Below are positions 56,607 through 64,000 of a stretch of 64,000 nt of DNA, piece by piece. The notes beneath the pieces were generated by a model. That model was not told where the DNA came from. It saw nothing but the letters and a program-made list of their open reading frames with translations, and did no database searches. Both the position numbers and the translations under genes were made by a program. The stretch lies in contig MNCI01023969.1 in assembly GCA_015680685.1 (NCBI GenBank), positions 3,719 through 67,718 on the forward strand. The letters run 5' to 3'. The stretch comes from Gnetum montanum (lineage: Eukaryota > Streptophyta > Gnetopsida > Gnetales > Gnetaceae). Position 1 is the first letter of the stretch. Each line of letters begins with the position of its first letter.

Positions 56607-57594
56607 GTTTCTAGCAATGGTGCCAATGATGAGCAGCAAGGTACCCCTCTTCTCAACCATACGAATCACTAAGCATTGACATGTGATTTGGTCGAATTTT
56701 GTGGACTCTATGTCTTTTGGTACACAAGCTTATAGGAAGTGAACTTTTCCCTAACAGTCATTCTTTGTCTTTCTAATTACACTTGTGATGCAAAAAGGTA
56801 TGGTTAAGTGTAGTTGAGGCATATGGTTTTTATTATTTTATGTTTTATGCTCCTGTTGATTTAAAATAGAGAAATTAATTAATTTAATAGTTTTTTTAAA
56901 TAACTAATTAATTAATCTCTAACTAATTCTAACATAAGCATCCAGTCCCACTTTTCGTGCACATCTTGAACTCATATATCCACTATTAGGATTACCAAGC
57001 ACTATGCTACTAGGAAAACTAAGTAATGACACTACTAGAATTACCAAGTGAATATGTGTTTACGCTCGAAGTGGTTGTACTTATGTGTTTAATCTATTTA
57101 GCTTAATTATTTAACCAATAGAGATCTAATTTATCTTCATTAATTACATAATTAATGAAAATAATAAATGTAAAAATAAATCATTAATGTATTCCAAGTG
57201 CTGCAATGTTTGATTAAAAGGCTTGTCTTTATTGTTGTTCACACTAGTTTGTTCATGTACAATAGTGCTTGAATAAAGATCCATACACTTTTTGACTCCT
57301 ACTACAAGCACTTAGAAAAATATTCTAACTCTCAAATCATAAAACTGCAAGAGCTCTACTACAACTATGACATGACTCCCCCATAAATATGATTGGTAAG
57401 TGCATATTTATAGACTTTATTGTGGAGCTATGTCAATGGGGCCCCATAGACATAGCAAACGCTACATTGACACAACCTTGTCGATGGGACAACACCATGT
57501 AGACAAAATTGCATCGATGGGGACTTGTTAACAAGGCAACATTAATGGGGGCCTATCAACGTGACACTTTGATGCTTCATCATACCTTCACAAC
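56607..57594 (-). repeat. LTR-X copy 4 with tRNA-Asp-like PBS
   Basis: Ends CTGCTCATCA at 56,627, followed by PBS TTGGCACCATTGCTAGAAAC (56,626-56,607). It is collinear with copies 2 and 3 through the GTACCCC, GGTTAAG, TTTTCGTGCACAT and CTTGTCTTTATTG blocks, but clearly more diverged, and lacks repeat R upstream. TATA-like CTATAAATATGC lies near 57,405. The U3 start TGTGAAGGTATG at 57,594 is my best guess. The element body beyond the PBS is gone. Confidence 0.6.
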
Positions 57595-57799
57595 TGAATG
57601 AAAACTCATCGTCGAGTTCCTTTATAAAATTGGGAAGGTATGGGATTATTGATTGACTCTTGACATAACAAACTAACATAACAAAATTGAGTGCCTAAGT
57701 GTACAAATCAACAACATTGCAAAAATTTGTGGTGTTTATGACACAAAATTGAATACCATGAAATGACTACACAAAACTGGATAGTAGATCCTTTGATGG

Positions 57800-60682
57800 C
57801 CTGAAGGCAGTTAAGAAGATCAAATAGTCCCAAGTGGTGGAGGCTCCTGAGGTTCTAAAGAACCTTTGCTAGCTTTTAGCATGCATGGTGGCTGAGGTGG
57901 CTATGGCTATCCTACTACAGTTGTAACCTTCAATGGAAGATGAAATGCATCTAGTAATGCCTTCATCTTCACGTTCTTTCTCAAAGGATCATTCACAATC
58001 CATGCAACATCACCAATTTGGGTTAGAATATGGATATTCCACAAATAGGAAATTACTGGGAATAGGTCCTTAACATTAACAAACTAGGTAGCAAATTGTT
58101 TACATTCGACATTGAATGTCTTGATTGCATTTTGCAGCTCTTGGTAGTCATTCATTCTTTTGGCCAGGTTCTTGGCAATAAATCTTTGATTGGTGTATTT
58201 GTCCTTACGAACCTTGAGTTTAGTGTTTTCCATCATAAGCTTTTATTTGGTGTCCTTATGGTGCTTGAGCTTGGCCTTGTACAACAAGTACGAGCTCGCC
58301 ACCTACTTTTCTAGTTTTGACTGCAGTCATCCAATAGTCAACATAGCTAGCTTCGCTTACCGAAGATTGGTGAGCTCCATGTATTCCATCATTTCTTCCA
58401 TATACAACTCCTTTAGATGAATTTCTAATTTATTGTACTAATCAATCCCATCAATGATGGGTTGCCATAATTTTCATCCATGTTGGAGTTACTAAAGGGT
58501 CTCATTCACCTTTGCCTTCGTCACTTGAACATGTTTCTCATTTACTTCTTTCTGTAGGCCAACCTAGTCTCTATAGTGATCCTTGACTCTCTTGAATGTG
58601 AGAGCCTCTAATTTCCAAGAGGCTACCTCTATTATAGTCTTTTGACATAGGGCATGGACCTCTTCCATGGAGAGGTTGTTGTTCTCAATTGCCAATCTCC
58701 TTAGCTTTGTGCTCGCTCTTGCTAGTTGCTAATGTTGTTTATGGATAAAGTTGGTTAACTATTGTTTATGTTCATCAACATTTCATAGGCAATGCTTCTC
58801 TATGGTTAGTTGCACATTCTCTTGGTGGGTCAAATCCAAGGCCTTCTAAATTTTTTCCTAGGTAGCCTCTGCCAAGGATCGGTAGAACACCATTATTTCC
58901 ATCGCACCCTCAACCCCTTTCAGTCTCATGTGAAGCTGCTCAAGAGCTCATATTTTGTCAATGTTGAGTTGAGAAATGCATGTTGATAATTTGTGCTCTT
59001 AATTTACCAACTTTAGTAGCCAAGCATTCATTTAGCTCCTTGGCTATTTTGAGTTGCCCTTCCAAGATAATCTTTTTGCCCCTTTCCTCTAGTAGCTTTG
59101 ACTGGGTTGTAGTAATACCATCCAGAAGATGAAAGACATCCATAAGCGATTGCCCAATTCCTACCAACTGGTCTAGAAATTTTTTATACTATGCTACACT
59201 TAATTTACTGCTTATGATCCCTACGGATGTCTACACATCTTTAAATGTAGTGATATCTAGTACAGATGTTGTAAGTGCATTGAGTATCTCAATGATTCTA
59301 TCAGCAATCACCTCTACTGTTGTTTCTTATCCTTGGTGCTACATCACTAGTATTTTTGCCCCCTTACCTTCCTCCAAGAATGTTGAGAAGGTCATAACAT
59401 TCCTAGAAATCTCTAGGAGTGGTTGTTATTCTATGAGAGATATAGTTACCTCTATAGTGCTAGGATTCCACCTCACAGATAATTGCATTCGTTAGGCATT
59501 GAAAATGGATCCACCAACTCCCATTAGGCTAAATATTTGGGCCACCTCAATTAAGTGACTCATCATTGACAAGTACATAGATGGGTCTCCACGACAAGTG
59601 CTTGGTTGTTGCTCTTGCTTGCTCAAGAGCCGTTCTTGGTACTCATGCAACTATTGGGATGTTGCAGTGACATTTGATACAATTGTTTCAGTGGTTGGTG
59701 GAGGTGGTAGCTGCTAGCCCTCTTCTTGAATGGTTGTTGCAAGAATTTTATTCTTCATCATATTTACCCAATTAGTATTTGAAGTGTGTTAGACAACATC
59801 ATTAGTATAGCAGACTATCACTTCCCTTCGACAAAGTTTTCTGATGAGGCATGGAAAGGGGATTTTCTTCCTTCCATGTTCATTTTCCCTAAATTACTTC
59901 TCTATTTGTAGATAGATCAGCTATGGAATATTGATAGGGAATCTCCCACTTAGAGCAGCACATGCATAGGTAGCAAAAGCAATGATCTTATTGGGCCTTA
60001 CCATGGGGTTTAGATGAAAGGCTACAATCTTGTAGTAAATTCTTTCTACTAGTGTGAGTGCACCATACTCCTTATGGTTGACACCATAGCACCACTACAC
60101 CTATTCCTTTTTGATGTTGGGGTTCACCTACATTGGAATCTCAACAAGATTCACTCCAATTTTTGGCAACCCAAGTGCCTTAGCAATGGCTTGCACTAAG
60201 TAGGACACTAAAATGTCCTTGATTTCGATTGTTGAACTGGCCTACCTATTACTCAAAAATAACAATGTCTCTCCCATGTACCACTCCTTGCTAGAAGTGA
60301 TACTTGGCTACATGGAAGAGGTCTTCAGTTGGTCCTATACATCTTTACATGCTTACTCCAGGAAAGAGCCAAAGTTTAACTCTTAGAGCATTATTCTCTG
60401 GACCTCCCTTGATATAATTTGAGCTAGGTAGGCCTCTATCAAGATCACCTCAAGGTTTTCTTATTGAGCTAGTACCTCATATCTATGGAAATGTTCTATT
60501 GCTACTATTGGTTCTAGAATCTGATGAATAGATTCCACTTTGGCCTCTTCCCTAAGAGGACCTATGGCATGGGTTCCAATTGGTTCTTACTGGGCTTGTT
60601 CTTGGCCCCTTCCTATTCTTGGCTATTTCTTCATCAGTTGAGATAGTCCTCCTTCCTATGTGTGTTTGCCTTTTGGTACCAT
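57800..60682 (-). pseudogene. Unidentified coiled-coil gene, left arm of palindrome
   Basis: Starts MVPKGKHT at 60,682. Visible parts: EAKVESIHQILEPIVAIEHF, EWYMGETLLFLSN, IEIKDILVSYLVQAIAKALG, CYGVNHKEYGALTLVERIYY, AFHLNPMVRPNKIIAFATYA with CAALSGRFPINI; then TATSQ...LHEYQERLLSKQEQ, LEISRNVMTFSTFLEEGKGA; and coiled coil HLLDGITTTQSKLLEERGKK. The tail is helical to about 57,830 (QEPPPLGTI). Many stops, mostly TAG/TAA. I do not recognise the family. Size and coiled-coil tail recall accessory or antisense genes of Tat retrotransposons. The right arm is a homologue. Confidence 0.55.
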
Positions 60683-61122
60683 TTGTGGTCACAACACATT
60701 CATTGGTTAGTAGATATAACATGTAACTTTAAATTTTTTGAATACCTTATCTCATTAATTAGTTACACTTGGCTAAGTTTGAACCATGATAGATTGATTA
60801 TTTCATTAATTAATTTTTATTATAAGTGTCACTAGAGCTTGTTGGAAAGGTTTAACTTCTATAATTTGGTGTTTAAATGTTGATTTCTTAGTTAAACCTT
60901 TCTAGGAATTGGAAAAATGGTGAAAAAGTTTTTGTGAAAAATGGTACATTTCTCACCCCCACGACTAAGAGCTTGCCTTCGATAGCTACAGGGTTGAAGA
61001 ACAAAGAGTTTTAGATAAACAGTTAGGAATTTATGGGCTTTGAAATGTTCTAGGCTCTAAAAATTTGAAAAACTCCCTTAACATTTGTGAGCAAAGGTGA
61101 AAATTTCTAAGGAGGATTGTGC

Positions 61123-61132
61123 ATATTTATAG
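61123..61132 (-). promoter_or_regulatory. TATA box, left arm
   Basis: CTATAAATAT on the minus strand, 440 bp upstream of the left-arm start codon and the mirror of the site at 61,530. Confidence 0.5.
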
Positions 61133-61529
61133 TATTATTATGCTATATTGACTAGGCATAGATTTTTGAATAAGCAAGGTCTATCTTTACACCATCTCAT
61201 TAAGTGGTGATTCTTCCTCACATTAAACTTCCTATCCCTTAGTTATTTTGCATTCAATTCCATTATTTTCCAACAAGAAACATCTAGTTTAAGACTCCTT
61301 GGTAAATAACTTGTACTAAATCTTCTTTCCCGAATTGATTTCAAATCATCTTCCATCATTTGTTATCATTCTAGGATTTTCTAGCTTCCTTTGAACTCCA
61401 ATTTCATCACCAAACTCTTCCTTGTGGAAAAATGTCTCAAATGGCTATGTCAATGCATTCTTGTTGATGCAGCCTAATGTGTCTCTACATTCCCGTTGTT
61501 GGATCTTCATCAATGCATTAACAAAAATC

Positions 61530-61538
61530 TATAAATAG
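61530..61538 (+). promoter_or_regulatory. TATA box, right arm
   Basis: TATAAATAG, about 400 bp upstream of the right-arm start. Between the two boxes (61,133-61,529) there is no gene. Confidence 0.5.
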
Positions 61539-61934
61539 ACACCAACACTTATCCAATTTTTCACATTTTCTTCATATCGCAAAGGGAGTTTTTGCAATTT
61601 TTAGAGCCCAAAGCACTTTCCAATCACCATAACTTTCAAACTTCTTATCCAATTCACATCATTCTTTGACCCTCTAGCTATCAAAGGTGAGATGTACATC
61701 ATGGAGGTCACAATCCTATGGCCTATGATGACAAATTTTTCCAACTCCACAAGGTTTAACTATTAAAACAATATTAAAATTTCCATCTACACCAAGTTAA
61801 ACCTCATAAACAAACTCTAGTGGCTAAATGAATAAAATAATTAATCTGCCATGATCACAACTAACCTAAGTGTAACTTAACCAAAAGAGAAAGGTATCAA
61901 AGAGCACTAATGATTACACATTAATTACTAATCC

Positions 61935-64000
61935 ATGGTTACATTTGTAATCATAGATGATAACAAGTAGGGAAGCACTTGTAGAGGGACCATCACAACT
62001 AAGGGAGAAGTGACCACAAGGAAGAAGGGGCCAACAGTAGCCACAATAGCCCTAGGAATAGGAGGCCAAAGCCCATGCAATAGAACCTCTTTGAAAGGAG
62101 CTTGAAGTGGAATTTGTTCACCAAATTTCCATATTAAAAATTGGCTAGTCCAGGTAAGATGAGGTGCCAAGGCTAAGGCCCAATCTAGAAGTCACATTAA
62201 CTAAGGCTCACCTTGAAGAGATTCATTCTAAGGATGTCTTAAGTTTAGTTCTCCAAGAACTTAACTCTAGTTCCTTCTTGGACTTGGTGCCCTAGGAAGC
62301 CTAAACTCAAATGTAGGGGTCTCTCCTAGGACTCATTCTCTCATCTAGTGGAGAATGATACATGGGAGAGACATACACATTTTGGAATAGCCAACAAGGA
62401 GACTTGATGGTCAAGATCAAGGATATAACCATCTCTTATTTAGTTGAAGCCATTGTGAAGGTCCTCGATTTTCCTGATATGGGAACAAGATTGGAAAAAA
62501 TTTCTACCTATGCAAATCCCAAAGCAAAGAAAGAATGAGTCCAACATTGCCATGGGGTGGACTACAAGGAATACAATGTACTCACTATGGTGAATCATGC
62601 TTACTACAATATGGAAGCCTATCTTCTAAATCCTACAGTAAGGCCCTACTAGGTGACAAGCTTCTCTACCCATAAGTATGCCACTCTAAGTGGTAAGTTC
62701 CTCGTCAACCTCCCTCAACTCATCTACCTAAAAATCAAGAAGTGATTCAAAGAAAATGAGTGAAGGAGAAAGAAAATCCTCTTTCCATGCCTTATTATAA
62801 AACTCTACTAAAAGGGAGGCATAGCACATTATGTCATCAACACACTCCTCTATGCTCCTTTTGCATCTTGGTAGGAGATGATGAAGAACAAAGCAATCGT
62901 AAAGCTAATGGAAGAGAAGCAACCACCACAACCACCTGCTAGTGAGACCATATCATAGGATTGGGCAACTACTAAAAGAATCTAAAAAATTGTAAGTAGC
63001 TACTCCAATAACATTAGGATAACACAATTGGTATGGAGCCATTGGTCTACCAGCCAATGTTAAGTCATCTCAACAAAGTTACCTAAACCATTAGCTGGAT
63101 GGAGGAGATTGTCCCACTATTTTCTACACAATGCATGTAAGCACTTACCTGAACAAATTCAAGCACCTAAGAAGTTATGGTATCCACTTTTGAATACAAG
63201 AATTCCCTGAGATCTCTAGAAATTGTACAACTTTCTTGGTGTGCTTAGAGGAAGATGAGGAGGTGACTACACTTGTGATGTAGTACCATGAGTAGCAGAC
63301 AATAGCAAAAGTGGTGACTAATAAAATGGTCAAGGCCTTGAACACTCCTGTGGCAGTCATGCCCAACATTAATACTTTAAAATATGTAAAAGCTTTCGTA
63401 GGAGTGAGAAGTAGTTGGCTAAGTCTTGTCCAACATGAGGAGGCATTGGATCGAATGGTGATAACTAGGCAACCACTTCTGGAGATCTTTGATTTCTTGG
63501 GCAAGATCACAACAATCCAGTCATAGCTACTAGAGACAAAGGACAAGCTGATCATTGCCAACACCGAGCTAGAAGTAGCCACTACTGAAAAATGTTAGTT
63601 GATTATCAAAGTTGCAAAGTTGTAGGCCTGTCTCTCTGATCCTACCATTCTCAGCCTAAACCTTAGCAAATATGAAGATTTCTAGTAGTTTTAGTAGAAA
63701 TTAAGAGAGGGTAAGAATGCAAAGGAGATGCCAATATTTAATGTCATCTTATCAGAAGCATTAGTAATCAACATCGATAAGGAGTTGGCTCAAGTCTGCA
63801 AGGAAAACTTGATCCTTGCCAATGATCTTCACCACCTACAAAATGTAGAGAAACAAAAGGATCAAATGGTTGAATTTGTATTAACACAATAGGAGCAACT
63901 AGTCAAGGTAAACCTTGACTTGAGAAGACTGATAGTAGAGAATTGCAATCTCTCTATGGAGAAATTCTAGGTGCTTTGCCAAAAGATAACCATTGAGGTA
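61935..64000 (+). pseudogene. Unidentified coiled-coil gene, right arm (runs off the window)
   Basis: Homologue of the left-arm gene in the opposite direction. Start codon at 61,935 (MVTFVIIDDNK, first part poorly conserved). Matching blocks: MGETYTFWNSQQGD, KIKDITISYLVEAIVKVLDF, CHGVDYKEYNVLTMVNHAYY, NMEAYLLNPTVRP, YATLSGKFLVNLPQLIYLKI; then EISRNCTTFLVCLEEDEEV, VVTNKMVKALNTPVAV, PLLEIFDFLGKITTIQS and ELAQVCKENLILANDLHHLQ. Each falls at the mirror position of its left-arm partner about 61,310. In-frame TAG/TAA stops are frequent. No function assigned. Confidence 0.55.

Overview
The window is nuclear DNA of a land plant with a large, repeat-rich genome. The evidence is nested Ty3/gypsy LTR retrotransposons, a decayed plant-type SUN-domain gene with introns, an AT-rich background and almost no intact coding sequence. 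A gymnosperm-like genome is plausible, but that is inference. I see no intact host gene. Most reading frames are broken by TAG/TAA/TGA at former CAG/CAA/CGA/TGG codons and by occasional frameshifts, which is the decay expected of old, methylated repeats.

Layout. (1) 1-12,930: a minus-strand Tat-type gypsy element (element 1) running gag, protease remnant, spacer, reverse transcriptase/RNase H, a second archaeal-type RNase H, integrase. Its 5' LTR is at 11,226-12,930. Its integrase is cut at position 199/200 by the end of a different LTR (family 'LTR-X'). (2) 12,936-15,830: repeat family 'R', a piece of SUN intron and an LTR-X copy. (3) 15,831 to about 33,300: a complete plus-strand element of the same broad family (element 2), with two 1.6-kb LTRs, PBS, polypurine tract, gag, protease, RT, two RNases H and integrase. 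Between protease and RT it holds an eight-exon gene on the opposite strand whose N-terminal domain looks like an FCP1/NIF-type HAD phosphatase. Element 2 sits inside a copy of R. (4) 33,306-43,353: a tandemly duplicated SUN pseudogene. First exons are at 34,770-35,569 and 37,638-38,301, and downstream exons at 39,189-39,772 and 40,916-41,200. It is intermixed with LTR-X and R copies and a PIF1/Helitron-type helicase tail. (5) 43,354-48,950: AT-rich DNA with unrecognised coding remnants. (6) 48,951 to about 56,570: a decayed minus-strand gypsy element with 3' LTR, broken by a GC-richer, organelle-like 2.1-kb insert with 22-bp inverted repeats at its edges and by an LTR-like insert inside the RT. 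(7) 56,607-57,594: an LTR-X copy with a tRNA-Asp-like PBS. (8) 57,800-64,000: two diverged copies of an unidentified coiled-coil gene in head-to-head orientation around about 61,310, forming an imperfect palindrome that runs off the window.

The most interesting signal is the antisense multi-exon gene at 26,136-22,060 within element 2. Its reading frame stays consistent across the resolved splice junctions, and it lies inside what looks like a sense-strand intron of the host retrotransposon. A 27-bp minisatellite family borders this spacer in both elements, and element 1 keeps the matching splice acceptor.
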